DNA of 40,276 nucleotides from a virus, in IMG/VR virus record IMGVR_UViG_3300005825_000039, positions 1 through 40,276 of that record, one strand, 5' to 3'. Positions 32,866-39,010 of the stretch are shown piece by piece. The translations under genes and the position numbers were made by a program. The stretch's first letter is position 1; each line of letters opens with the position of its first letter. The notes beneath the pieces were generated by a model, which did no database searches, was not told where the DNA came from, and saw nothing but the letters and a program-made list of their open reading frames with translations.

Positions 32866-32892
32866 AGCCCCCGCTAACCCCGGGGGCTTTTT
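32866..32892 (+). terminator. Rho-independent terminator on the plus strand
   Basis: Stem AGCCCCC / GGGGGCT (32866-32872, 32882-32888), 9-nt loop, then TTTT. Oriented rightward, opposite to all neighbouring genes, and located between the Prim-Pol start and the Cro-like gene stop. It would stop plus-strand transcription before it enters the regulator gene. No T-tract on the minus side. Confidence 0.7.
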
Positions 32893-32896
32893 ACTG

Positions 32897-33142
32897 TCAT
32901 AGGCGCACCCCCAGCACCTCACGGGCGACCGTGATGTACTTCGCGAACTGAATCGCGACCGGGTTCGTGCGGCTCCCGTTGAGAAAGCTCCTGCAGCTCG
33001 ATGGCGGGAGCCCAGTGCGAGCGTGCAGCTCCGGCGCCCCCATCTTCGCGGCGAGGAGGACCTCCCTCACGTAGTGTGCCTCGCCCCTCTCCAGGTTGGC
33101 GAGGAACGATGTCGCGGTGACCCGCGGCTTCCTGGTCTTCAT
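32897..33142 (-). CDS. Cro/C1-type HTH transcriptional regulator
   Basis: 81 residues. The centre (about 26-58: VLLAAKMGAPELHARTGLPPSSCRSFLNGSRTNP) matches the XRE-type helix-turn-helix with the recognition helix around 'PPSSCRSFLNG'. Short basic N-terminus, no oligomerisation domain, so Cro-like. It is divergent from the rightward early genes. Two operator-like copies lie upstream: TGACGCGATTGAGTCA at 33187-33202 within a weak minus promoter, and TGACTCCCTTGTATCA at 33147-33162 overlapping its ribosome binding site. This suggests autoregulation and control of the operator-bearing promoters. No repressor partner was seen in the window. Confidence 0.75.
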   Translation of the reverse strand: MKTRKPRVTATSFLANLERGEAHYVREVLLAAKMGAPELHARTGLPPSSCRSFLNGSRTNPVAIQFAKYITVAREVLGVRL

Positions 33143-33146
33143 CGTC

Positions 33147-33203
33147 TGACTCCCTTGTATCAGTGGAACGGAGAGGCTATCATCGGTGACGCGATTGAGT
33201 CAA
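33147..33203 (-). promoter_or_regulatory. Operator pair and weak promoter of the Cro-like gene
   Basis: The minus strand carries TTGACT (33198-33203) with a weak -10 (TAGCCT at 18 bp). The 16-mer at 33187-33202 matches the operator TGACGCGAACGCGTCA of the 35163 promoter at 13 of 16 positions. The second copy (33147-33162) keeps the TGAC and GTATCA half-sites and covers the ribosome binding site AAGGGAG. The poor -10 contrasts with the good early promoters. Confidence 0.55.
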
Positions 33204-33218
33204 TCGGGGGCCACGGGA

Positions 33219-33494
33219 ATGGGATTCAGTTACCAATGCGGGCACCGCCACTGCCGCCAGCGCCGAACCTACCCCAGGCCTCTGGAGCGCTACAAGCGCA
33301 AGCCCCCCGGGGTGAACAAGGATGGGCTTTGCTCCTCATGTAACCGGGGTCATTTAAACGAGTGCGACAAGCACATCAGAGCCTGGAACAGGCGCATCGA
33401 GAACCTCTGCAGCTGCGGCTGTTTGAGGCACCCGCACAGGCCCGGGGAGGCTCCGGGGTGTGGGTACTCGGACCCATGGGGAGTAGAGCGATGA
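33219..33494 (+). CDS. Cys/His-rich zinc-binding early protein
   Basis: 91 residues from ATG 33219. Rich in paired Cys/His: 'SYQCGHRHCRQRRTYPRPLERYKRKPPG', then 'CSSCNRGHLNECDKH', then 'LCSCGCLRHPHRPG' with 'PGCGYSDP' at the end. The order matches a phage family of basic, Cys/His-rich early proteins beginning 'SY-C-...-C-...-L-E-x-Y'. Nucleic-acid binding is plausible. The stop overlaps the next start (ATGA). The octamer at 33352 lies in codons H-L-N. Confidence 0.7.
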   Translation: MGFSYQCGHRHCRQRRTYPRPLERYKRKPPGVNKDGLCSSCNRGHLNECDKHIRAWNRRIENLCSCGCLRHPHRPGEAPGCGYSDPWGVER

Positions 33495-33536
33495 ACACCG
33501 ACGACGCACGTAGAGCGATGAACACTGACGACACAA
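33483..33536 (+). repeat. 27-bp tandem duplication over a start codon
   Basis: The unit gtagagcgatgaacac-y-gacgac-r-ca occurs twice back to back with two to three substitutions. Each copy contains an ATG and an upstream AGAGCG, producing two candidate starts in frame for the gene 33491-33802. Confidence 0.85.
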
Positions 33537-33802
33537 TCTGCTACACGGTCGAGGCCACCCTGAACACTGACAATGACGACTTCCTCAGGCTCACCGTGGA
33601 AATCCCATACGCCCTCCTTACGAAGGTGGAGCCCCTCCTCTCCCCGAGGGAGCGGGCTCTTGTGGAGAGTTGCCTTGCGCTCCCCAACCGCGGCCCCCTC
33701 GGCCTTGTGACAGCCTTCGGAGTGCTCCTCTCAGCGGCGACTCGCCACGCCGCGCAGTACCACACCCTGGACGATGCGAACCCGGGCACTCCACCTAACT
33801 AG
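33491..33802 (+). CDS. Hypothetical early protein with duplicated start segment
   Basis: 103 residues from ATG 33491. The first nine codons (MNTDDARRA) are repeated as the next nine (MNTDDTICY) because a 27-bp block from 33483 is duplicated at 33510, so ATG 33518 is an equally good start. The rest is an alpha/beta domain: 'YTVEATLNTDNDDFLRLTVEIPYALLTKVEPLLSPRERALVESC'. No known family. Confidence 0.6.
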   Translation: MNTDDARRAMNTDDTICYTVEATLNTDNDDFLRLTVEIPYALLTKVEPLLSPRERALVESCLALPNRGPLGLVTAFGVLLSAATRHAAQYHTLDDANPGTPPN

Positions 33803-33811
33803 GATACGACC

Positions 33812-34078
33812 ATGAACGACATCATCCAGAACGTCACGCTCCCGATTGCCTTCTCCGTTACCCGGACCCGCACTTGGCTCGGCAAGAAAGACCCCATGGA
33901 CGGTACTCCCCTGAACGAGACCACCTACCGGGTCTCCGCTTACGTGAAGAACACCAGCATCAAGTTGGTTGATACCGGGGAGTGCAACGGAACGCTCTAC
34001 AAGTCCGAAGCTGCCGCGGTTCGCGCCTGCAAGAAGCTGCTCAAGGAGCTGCTGAAGAGGTGCTACCCGACCAAGTGA
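33812..34078 (+). CDS. Small hypothetical early protein
   Basis: 88 residues (MNDIIQNVTLPIAFSVTRTRTWLGKKDPM...AVRACKKLLKELLKRCYPTK): a beta-rich first part and a basic C-terminal helix. It has the conserved leader AGGATACGACC-ATG. Stop six bases before the promoter TTGACA at 34085. No recognised family. Confidence 0.6.
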   Translation: MNDIIQNVTLPIAFSVTRTRTWLGKKDPMDGTPLNETTYRVSAYVKNTSIKLVDTGECNGTLYKSEAAAVRACKKLLKELLKRCYPTK

Positions 34079-34084
34079 AAGCGC

Positions 34085-34113
34085 TTGACACGAACGTATC
34101 AGGGGAGGATACT
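34085..34113 (+). promoter_or_regulatory. Early promoter with operator; -10 centred in a palindrome
   Basis: -35 TTGACA (34085-34090), 17-bp spacer, -10 GATACT (34108-34113). Operator copy TGACACGAACGTATCA. The -10 lies at the centre of a perfect 8-bp inverted repeat, GGGGAGGA-TAC-TCCTCCCC (34102-34120). It drives the endolysin unit. Confidence 0.8.
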
Positions 34114-34149
34114 CCTCCCCACTGGAACCGAGACACCGAGGATACGACC

Positions 34150-34641
34150 ATGCGACCCTACACCTACGCCGACATCATCGATTTGACGCTGAGCGCTGGC
34201 TTGCTGCCCGACCGAATGAACACCCGCGCCGCCCGCCGGCTCGTGTTCGCCGCCGCCTACCAAGAGAGCGAGGTCAAGTTCCGGCGCCAGGGCGGAGGCG
34301 GCCCAGCCCGAGGGTTCGCCCAGTTTGAGCTGGGAGGCCCCGACAAACCCGGCGCCGGCATCCGGGGGGTGCTCGTGCATAAGAGCGCGGGCTACTACCT
34401 CAAGGACGCCCTCAAGAAGCTCAACCTCCCAACCAACTACCAGGAACTGCACCCGGTGCTGGAGTGGAACGACATGGCGACGGTGCTCGCGAGCCGCTGC
34501 CTCATCTGGACGCTACCGCAAGTGCTCCCAGCCACCGAGCTGGACGCCTATCGGCAGTACGACAGTGCCTGGAGGCCGAGCGCGAAACGCCCTCACGACT
34601 GGCCTGTGAGCTGGCGCATCGCGTGCGAGGTGTTCCCGTGA
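34150..34641 (+). CDS. Endolysin (lysozyme-like peptidoglycan hydrolase)
   Basis: 163 residues from ATG 34150, with the conserved leader CCGAGGATACGACC. The pattern 'RAARRLVFAAAYQESEVKFRRQGGGGPARGFAQFELGGPDKPGAGIRGVLVH' with catalytic-type Glu39 in Y-Q-E-S, and the C-terminal 'YRQYDSAWRPSAKRPHDWPVSW', match a compact lysozyme-like endolysin found in many phages of Gram-negative hosts. No signal peptide or membrane segment, so it needs a holin (candidate at 17366). Unusually it sits in the early arm behind an operator-bearing promoter. GTGA overlap with the next gene. Confidence 0.8.
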   Translation: MRPYTYADIIDLTLSAGLLPDRMNTRAARRLVFAAAYQESEVKFRRQGGGGPARGFAQFELGGPDKPGAGIRGVLVHKSAGYYLKDALKKLNLPTNYQELHPVLEWNDMATVLASRCLIWTLPQVLPATELDAYRQYDSAWRPSAKRPHDWPVSWRIACEVFP

Positions 34642-34862
34642 GAGTGCGTGAGCGGGCGAGGAGGCAGGGCCGGGCTCGGAAAGGCGCCACCAGGGGCTCG
34701 CCCCCGTGGCGTATGAAGTACCAGCCCGGCGTCGTCATCTTCTACGGGGGCTACAGCTCGTGGACAACCTGCTCCCCTCTTATCCTGGAGAGGGTCGAGC
34801 AGATGACTCGCAGGCTCAAGACTGATATGCGGCGGACGCAAGCCTGGGGGGAGGAAACGTGA
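34638..34862 (+). CDS. Small basic protein coupled to endolysin
   Basis: 74 residues from GTG 34638, which overlaps the endolysin stop (GTGA). Very basic N-terminus (RVRERARRQGRARKGATRG) followed by 'MKYQPGVVIFYGGYSSWTTCSPLILERVEQM'. No membrane segment or lipobox, so not an obvious spanin. Shares the endolysin transcript. Function unknown. Confidence 0.5.
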   Translation: MRVRERARRQGRARKGATRGSPPWRMKYQPGVVIFYGGYSSWTTCSPLILERVEQMTRRLKTDMRRTQAWGEET

Positions 34863-35062
34863 GGCGGGCAAACCGGGGGCTGCGACCGCAGCCCCCGCAC
34901 CCATTCGACGACATGCCCATCCAGGACATGGCCCTCCTACGCTGGCGCCAGGAGGGGCTCCGCGGGCCCTTCAGCCTGGATGAGAAGCAGCAGCTCATCG
35001 AGTGGCAAGAAGCGCAGGACGAGGAGGCCCTCCTCCGCCGCTGGCTCCAGGGGCAAGACTGA
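34859..35062 (+). CDS. Small hypothetical protein
   Basis: 67 residues from GTG 34859 (GTGA overlap). Pro/Arg N-terminus (RRANRGLRPQPPHPFDDMPI) and a helical, acidic C-terminus (DEKQQLIEWQEAQDEEALLRRWLQ). Last gene of the endolysin unit. No recognised family. After it the 171-bp gap to 35234 holds two octamers, an operator palindrome and a promoter. Confidence 0.5.
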   Translation: MRRANRGLRPQPPHPFDDMPIQDMALLRWRQEGLRGPFSLDEKQQLIEWQEAQDEEALLRRWLQGQD

Positions 35063-35117
35063 ATCCCGCCACCTCCCCCGCCCTCCTCTCCCTTGGAATG
35101 GTGCTCGTTTAAACTCG

Positions 35118-35135
35118 TTGATACAAGCGTATCAA
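35118..35135 (+). promoter_or_regulatory. Perfect operator palindrome TTGATAC-N4-GTATCAA
   Basis: An 18-bp perfect inverted repeat, the most symmetrical member of the operator set, preceded by GTTTAAAC (35107-35114). TTGATA could be a -35, but no good -10 follows at 17 bp, and a 6-bp hairpin (CATTAC/GTAATG) lies just downstream. Probably an operator, or a degenerate promoter upstream of the real one at 35163. Confidence 0.65.
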
Positions 35136-35162
35136 CATTACCATTCTGTAATGTTTCTCCCG

Positions 35163-35191
35163 TTGACGCGAACGCGTCAGGCGCCTAGACT
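35163..35191 (+). promoter_or_regulatory. Early promoter with operator
   Basis: -35 TTGACG (35163-35168), 17-bp spacer, -10 TAGACT (35186-35191). Operator copy TGACGCGAACGCGTCA. The transcribed leader contains GTTTAAAC at 35208-35215, then ACACCAAGGACACGACC before ATG 35234. Nearly the same leader as the minus promoter at 29262. Confidence 0.8.
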
Positions 35192-35233
35192 TCTCCTCGT
35201 TGGCAGCGTTTAAACGACACCAAGGACACGACC

Positions 35234-35482
35234 ATGAACATCATCCGCACCCTCCAGGACTTCATCGACACCGCGAAGGCCAACGGCTCCACCGACATCA
35301 CCGTCCGCGGCCCCCACTACAGCCGCTACTACAAGGACGACGGCTTCATCCGGGAGCTGCGGACCAAGAAGCACGACCACATGGCAGTGGCCTGGGATGA
35401 GCTGGGCAATGCCACGGTGCTGACCCTGAAGTGGACCGTCATCCAGCTGGTTGGGAGTGAGACCGAGAGCCTCCCCCGCTGA
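35234..35482 (+). CDS. Small hypothetical early protein
   Basis: 82 residues (MNIIRTLQDFIDTAKANGSTDITVRGPHYSRYYKDDGF...TVLTLKWTVIQLVGSETESLPR), alpha/beta. Own promoter (35163) and cassette leader. Its stop lies in a short hairpin (CCCCGC/GCGGGG, 35474-35489) followed by TT, perhaps a weak terminator ahead of the next promoter. Confidence 0.6.
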   Translation: MNIIRTLQDFIDTAKANGSTDITVRGPHYSRYYKDDGFIRELRTKKHDHMAVAWDELGNATVLTLKWTVIQLVGSETESLPR

Positions 35483-35489
35483 AGCGGGG

Positions 35490-35518
35490 TTGACACGAGC
35501 GTATCACTCCTGTAGATT
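35490..35518 (+). promoter_or_regulatory. Early promoter with operator
   Basis: -35 TTGACA (35490-35495), 17-bp spacer, -10 TAGATT (35513-35518), operator copy TGACACGAGCGTATCA. It and its leader are almost identical to the promoter at 35737, so the two appear to be duplicate cassettes about 247 bp apart. Confidence 0.82.
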
Positions 35519-35551
35519 CACCAACCACTGAGCAACACCGGGGACACGACC

Positions 35552-35740
35552 ATGAACTACATCCACAAGTTGCAGGAGCGGGTGGCGGAGCTGGAAGCAG
35601 AAAAGCTCGAAGCTCGGGAGGAGCTGGACGCGCTCGTGAGCTACCTGCTGAGTGCGAAGTTCAGCTCGGACCCCACGGTGCAGGTGCTCGATGTGCTGCA
35701 CCGCATTCAGGGGGCGAGGAACGCGCTCCTGGGGGATTGA
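35552..35740 (+). CDS. Small conserved phage coiled-coil protein
   Basis: 62 residues: MNYIHKLQERVAELEAEKLEAREELDALVSYLLSAKF... then a C-terminal helix with 'VLDVLHRIQGARNALLGD'. The 'MNYI-x-x-L-Q' start, N-terminal coiled coil and 'y-L-x-S-x-K-F' segment are familiar from a common small phage family of unknown function. Its stop overlaps the next promoter -35 (TTGACA). Confidence 0.68.
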   Translation: MNYIHKLQERVAELEAEKLEAREELDALVSYLLSAKFSSDPTVQVLDVLHRIQGARNALLGD

Positions 35741-35765
35741 CACGGACGTATCACTCCTGTAGATT
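35737..35765 (+). promoter_or_regulatory. Early promoter with operator
   Basis: -35 TTGACA (35737-35742), overlapping the upstream stop codon; 17-bp spacer; -10 TAGATT (35760-35765); operator copy TGACACGGACGTATCA. Drives the DUF3820-helicase gene through the leader CCCCGAGGACACGAAC. Confidence 0.82.
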
Positions 35766-35801
35766 CACCAACACGAACTGAGCAACCCCGAGGACACGAA
35801 C

Positions 35802-37340
35802 ATGAGCGCACCCACCATCACCTTCGGCAAGCACCGCGGCACCAGCATCGAGGAGGTCCCGACCTCCTACCTGCGATGGATGCTCCAGGCTGCGAGCAGC
35901 AGCTCCTCGGGACCCATCTACAACTTCTGCCGCGCCCACGGGGAATGGATGGCCGATGTCATCTCCCGCGAGCAGCAGCTGAAGGCCGCCGAAGTGGTCT
36001 TCGAGTACGAGCTGAACCCATCCCAGGCGGAGGCCAGCAACCTCCTGCAGAACTGGCTTGCGGACCCGCACGCCCCCTCCACGGCGAAGCTGGAGGGCGG
36101 CGCCGGCTACGGCAAGAGCTTCACCGTGCTCGACATCGTCCGGGGCGCCATCAGCCAGGGCTACACCGTGGCCGCCGCGGCCACCAGCTTCGTGGCGACC
36201 CAGGTCCTGGACAGCCAGCTCGGCAACATCGGCATCCCCTGCCGCACCCTCGCCAGCTCCCTGAAGCTGACAGTCGAGCGCGAGGGCGCCCGCTCCGACT
36301 ATGTCTGGGACCATGGTTCCAGCGATGACGCGCTCGGGCAGCTGACCGGGCCCCGCCGGCTCCTCATCGTGGACGAGTACTCGATGGTGGGGGATGACAT
36401 CGGTGAGAAGCTCCTGATGGGGGTGCAGCACTACGGGGGCCGCCTCCTGTGCGTGGGCGACCTGAAGCAGCTCCCCCCGGTCGGCCAGTCGAAGCCCTCG
36501 GTGCTGGCGGGCATCGAGACCAGCGTGACCCTCACGCAGCCGATGCGCTACAGCCCCGACTCCGACCTCTACGCACTGGAGCAGGACGTGCGCCACAACG
36601 GCTTCAGCGCGACCCTCTCGGCCTCCGACCACATCAGCATCCACTCGACCAGGGAGGCTCTCCTGGAGGCCTACGTGAGCAGCTACAAGGCCGCCCCGAC
36701 CGAGGACCAGCGGATGCTGTTCTTCCGCCGTGCGGATGTGGTCTCCGCGAACAACATCATCCGCTCGAAGCTGTTCGGCATCGAGGCGGCGGAGGAGGCT
36801 GTCATCGAGGACGAGAAGCTGCTTGTGATGGCTACCACTGATGTCCTCCCGATGGCCTCTGAGGAGACCCTCCGGATGTACAGCGGCACCAGCTACCGGG
36901 TTATCAGCCAGACCACAGTGGTCGTGCCCGGGACCGACTTCGAGTGCCACGCGGTGACGCTGGAGGACGGCCGCTGCTTCCCCATCATCTTCATGCTGAG
37001 CGAGACCAAGGCCGACCCCTCGAAGCTGGGTGGCACCGAGTGGACTCTGGCGCTGCGCCGCATCGCGGAGGAGTGCGAGATGACCGGGAACTGGGGCCCC
37101 TACTGGCACTTCAAAAAGCGCTTCCTGCCGGTCGGCTACGCCTACGCCATGACCGTTCACCGCTGCCAGGGGCAGACCGTGGACCGGGTCTTCTTCGAGG
37201 CGGGCTCGCTCCGCTGCGGCTACATGAGCGATGCGCTCCTCTACGTGGCCGCAACCCGGGCGAAGAAGGAGGTCCATGCGGTCCCCCTCAACGGGCTGGA
37301 GCGCGGGGGCTGGATGAACGACGAGGAGGAGGCAGCGTGA
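35802..37340 (+). CDS. DUF3820 domain fused to SF1 (Dda/RecD-like) helicase
   Basis: 512 residues. Residues 1-55 (ITFGKHRGTSIEEVPTSYLRWML...) match the DUF3820-type module also found at the end of exonuclease X-like proteins. The helicase core follows: Walker A EGGAGYGKS (98-106), motif II VDEYSM (D191-E192), motif III GDLKQLPPVG (near 220), motif V AMTVHRCQGQT (near 448) and motif VI YVAATRA (near 488). Dda-like helicases act 5'-3' in phage replication or recombination. Starts behind its own operator promoter. Confidence 0.9.
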   Translation: MSAPTITFGKHRGTSIEEVPTSYLRWMLQAASSSSSGPIYNFCRAHGEWMADVISREQQLKAAEVVFEYELNPSQAEASNLLQNWLADPHAPSTAKLEGGAGYGKSFTVLDIVRGAISQGYTVAAAATSFVATQVLDSQLGNIGIPCRTLASSLKLTVEREGARSDYVWDHGSSDDALGQLTGPRRLLIVDEYSMVGDDIGEKLLMGVQHYGGRLLCVGDLKQLPPVGQSKPSVLAGIETSVTLTQPMRYSPDSDLYALEQDVRHNGFSATLSASDHISIHSTREALLEAYVSSYKAAPTEDQRMLFFRRADVVSANNIIRSKLFGIEAAEEAVIEDEKLLVMATTDVLPMASEETLRMYSGTSYRVISQTTVVVPGTDFECHAVTLEDGRCFPIIFMLSETKADPSKLGGTEWTLALRRIAEECEMTGNWGPYWHFKKRFLPVGYAYAMTVHRCQGQTVDRVFFEAGSLRCGYMSDALLYVAATRAKKEVHAVPLNGLERGGWMNDEEEAA

Positions 37341-37343
37341 GAG

Positions 37344-37372
37344 TTGACACGAGCGTGTCAGGCCCGTAAACT
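37344..37372 (+). promoter_or_regulatory. Early promoter with operator
   Basis: -35 TTGACA (37344-37349), 17-bp spacer, -10 TAAACT (37367-37372), operator copy TGACACGAGCGTGTCA. GTTTAAAC lies in the leader at 37389-37396, followed by CCCGAGGAAGCCGAC before ATG 37418. Confidence 0.82.
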
Positions 37373-37417
37373 CCTCCCTGTTGACCCCGTTTAAACCGTG
37401 AACCCGAGGAAGCCGAC

Positions 37418-37867
37418 ATGAGCATGCACATCTCCGACATCAAGCCGTTCATCCTGGGTGGTAACGCCACCCTGACCCTGAAGTCCCTCGCGAGCGGAGG
37501 TCACTACACCTACCGCATCGTCCAGGCGAAGAACAAGGACACGGGGAAGCCGGAGCGCCGCTACTTCGTGTCGCTCCTGGTGGGGCCCGACAACACCAGC
37601 AACTACGAGTACATGGGGCTGGTCGAGCACCATGCCTCCGGGGAGCTGGGATTCCGCCTGACCAAGGCCTCGAAGACCAGCTACGAGGCTGCCAGCACCC
37701 GCGGCTTCATGTGGCTCATCGGCTGCGTCAACCGCGAGCGCGACATCAGCGACTGCGCCGAGGTCCACCACGCCGGCAAGTGCTCGGCCTGCGGCCGGAA
37801 GCTGACGACACCGGAGTCCATCAAGAGCGGGCTCGGCCCGGTCTGCGCGGCGAGGGCGGAAGCATGA
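37418..37867 (+). CDS. DUF6011-like zinc-binding early protein
   Basis: 149 residues. Residues 1-110 form a beta-rich domain ('TYRIVQAKNKDTGKPERRYFVSLLVGPDNTSNYEYMGLV'). The C-terminus 'HHAGKCSACGRKLTTPESIKSGLGPVC' matches the DUF6011 pattern C-x2-C-G-R-x-L-T-x-P-x-S-I-x2-G-x-G-P-x-C, a compact Cys4-type site. Function unknown; widespread in phage early regions. ATGA overlap with the next gene. First gene of a five-gene unit running to 38926. Confidence 0.82.
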   Translation: MSMHISDIKPFILGGNATLTLKSLASGGHYTYRIVQAKNKDTGKPERRYFVSLLVGPDNTSNYEYMGLVEHHASGELGFRLTKASKTSYEAASTRGFMWLIGCVNRERDISDCAEVHHAGKCSACGRKLTTPESIKSGLGPVCAARAEA

Positions 37868-38151
37868 ACACCGAGTACTTCCACCGCGACGTCACCCTCC
37901 CCGAAGCCAGGAGGGCCCGGCGGGAAGCGCTGAACCTCGGCAAGGGGAACGACCCCTCCTCCACTGCGAAGTTGGCGGCCCTGGCCGAGCGCTACATGAC
38001 CTGGGCCCTGAAGCAGGACCTGAAGCAGGTTCACGTCTTTCCCAGAAAGAGGGGCCGGGACAAGGTCGGCTCCCGCATCCGCAACCTCGCGGAGGCCTGG
38101 AGAATCGAGTGCGTCGAGCTGACGCCGGAGCAACAGGAGGACTACCGATGA
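37864..38151 (+). CDS. Small basic hypothetical protein
   Basis: 95 residues from ATG 37864 (ATGA overlap). Starts MNTEYFHRDVTLPEARRARREALNLGKGND, helical and basic, with the C-terminus 'RIECVELTPEQQEDYR'. Possibly nucleic-acid binding; no known domain recognised. Ends with an ATGA overlap to the next gene. Confidence 0.55.
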   Translation: MNTEYFHRDVTLPEARRARREALNLGKGNDPSSTAKLAALAERYMTWALKQDLKQVHVFPRKRGRDKVGSRIRNLAEAWRIECVELTPEQQEDYR

Positions 38152-38450
38152 ACACTTTGTCTAAACAGATTGACCGGCTCGCCAACACCATTGGCCTGGA
38201 GATAATCGATGTCCGGGAGTCCGGGCTCTTCTACAAGAGGGGCTATGTCCTGCGAACCCGTCCCCGCGAGCACGCACTGAGCCGCACGAATGTGGCCTAC
38301 CACCCTACCCAAGCGACGATGCTGGAGGAGGTTGTACGCCGGGTCGAGCGGGTCATGGAAGCCTGGGAGGTGCTGAAAGACCTCAACGACGCTCGTGACG
38401 CGCTGGCGGCTCGCAAAGTAAACGCCGGGAGGAACCGACATGCACGCTAA
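38148..38450 (+). CDS. Small hypothetical protein
   Basis: 100 residues from ATG 38148 (ATGA overlap). N-terminal 'LSKQIDRLANTIGLEIIDVRESGLFYKRGYVLRTRPREH', C-terminal helices 'MLEEVVRRVERVMEAWEVLKDLNDARDALAARK'. The sequence GTCTAAAC at 38159, one mismatch from the octamer, occupies codons S-K. It overlaps the next gene by 11 bp. No family recognised. Confidence 0.55.
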   Translation: MNTLSKQIDRLANTIGLEIIDVRESGLFYKRGYVLRTRPREHALSRTNVAYHPTQATMLEEVVRRVERVMEAWEVLKDLNDARDALAARKVNAGRNRHAR

Positions 38451-38673
38451 CGTCATCACACTCAAGGGGCAGCTCGCCCACGAGGGCGGGGAGTACCTCG
38501 CCATCGAGGTCTTCTCGAAGGTCGCCGGTCAGGACATTCGGACGGTGCTGAAGCTGCCCAGCTTCTACTACGACCAGCTGGAGTCGGTCTGCCAGAGCGC
38601 ACCCGCTGCGTTCTGCTGGGCCATCGCGGCGGCCATCAACGCGCAAGGAGACGGCAATGTACGGCAGGGATGA
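38440..38673 (+). CDS. Small hypothetical protein
   Basis: 77 residues (MHANVITLKGQLAHEGGEYLAIEVFSKVAGQDIRTVLKLPSFYYDQLE...). An N-terminal beta half and a C-terminal helical half with 'APAAFCWAIAAAINA'. GGGAGGAACCGAC precedes ATG. It overlaps its neighbours by 11 bp and 17 bp. Unknown function. Confidence 0.55.
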   Translation: MHANVITLKGQLAHEGGEYLAIEVFSKVAGQDIRTVLKLPSFYYDQLESVCQSAPAAFCWAIAAAINAQGDGNVRQG

Positions 38674-38926
38674 ATACATCGATAGCAGGGCCGGGGAGGT
38701 GGTCACCGAGGTGATGAAGCTGGTGGAGAGCGTGGAGCCTGAGGTCGCCCCGGTATTCTCCGCGAAGCTGGCTCAGGCTCTCGGGCAGAGGCCGCTCCCT
38801 GGAGGGGCCACTATCCCCTCCGCACTGCGCTACCAGAATGCTGTCGGCCTAAGCTCCCCGAAGGGTTTGGGTGCGTACGGTAACTCCATGGACCAGCTCT
38901 TCGGAGGGTTCTTCAGAGGATACTGA
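38657..38926 (+). CDS. Small hypothetical protein
   Basis: 89 residues from ATG 38657, preceded by AAGGAGACGGCA. N-terminal helix (DEYIDSRAGEVVTEVMKLVESVEPEVAPVFSAKLAQAL) and a Gly/aromatic C-terminus (GLGAYGNSMDQLFGGFFRGY). Last gene of the unit from the 37344 promoter. No membrane segment or family recognised. Confidence 0.55.
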   Translation: MYGRDEYIDSRAGEVVTEVMKLVESVEPEVAPVFSAKLAQALGQRPLPGGATIPSALRYQNAVGLSSPKGLGAYGNSMDQLFGGFFRGY

Positions 38927-38934
38927 AGAAGGAG

Positions 38935-38963
38935 TTGACACAAGCGCATCAAGCTGTTTAAAT
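38935..38963 (+). promoter_or_regulatory. Early promoter whose -10 is part of the GTTTAAAT octamer
   Basis: -35 TTGACA (38935-38940), 17-bp spacer, -10 TTAAAT (38958-38963), which forms the end of GTTTAAAT (38956-38963). Operator copy TGACACAAGCGCATCA. The block AAGCTGTTTAAATGCTCTCA is repeated at the promoter 39198. Confidence 0.75.
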
Positions 38964-39010
38964 GCTCTCATGCGAATCGTTTTAACCCGCCCGCCAGAGA
39001 GGATAGAAAG

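Noticed and set aside
35751-37277. 508-codon open frame on the minus strand
   Set aside because: Antisense shadow of the SF1 helicase gene; low-complexity His/Gly/Val composition and no motifs.
38159-38166. GTCTAAAC counted as another octamer site
   Set aside because: It has a mismatch inside the TTTAAA core, unlike every counted site, so it was left out of the total.
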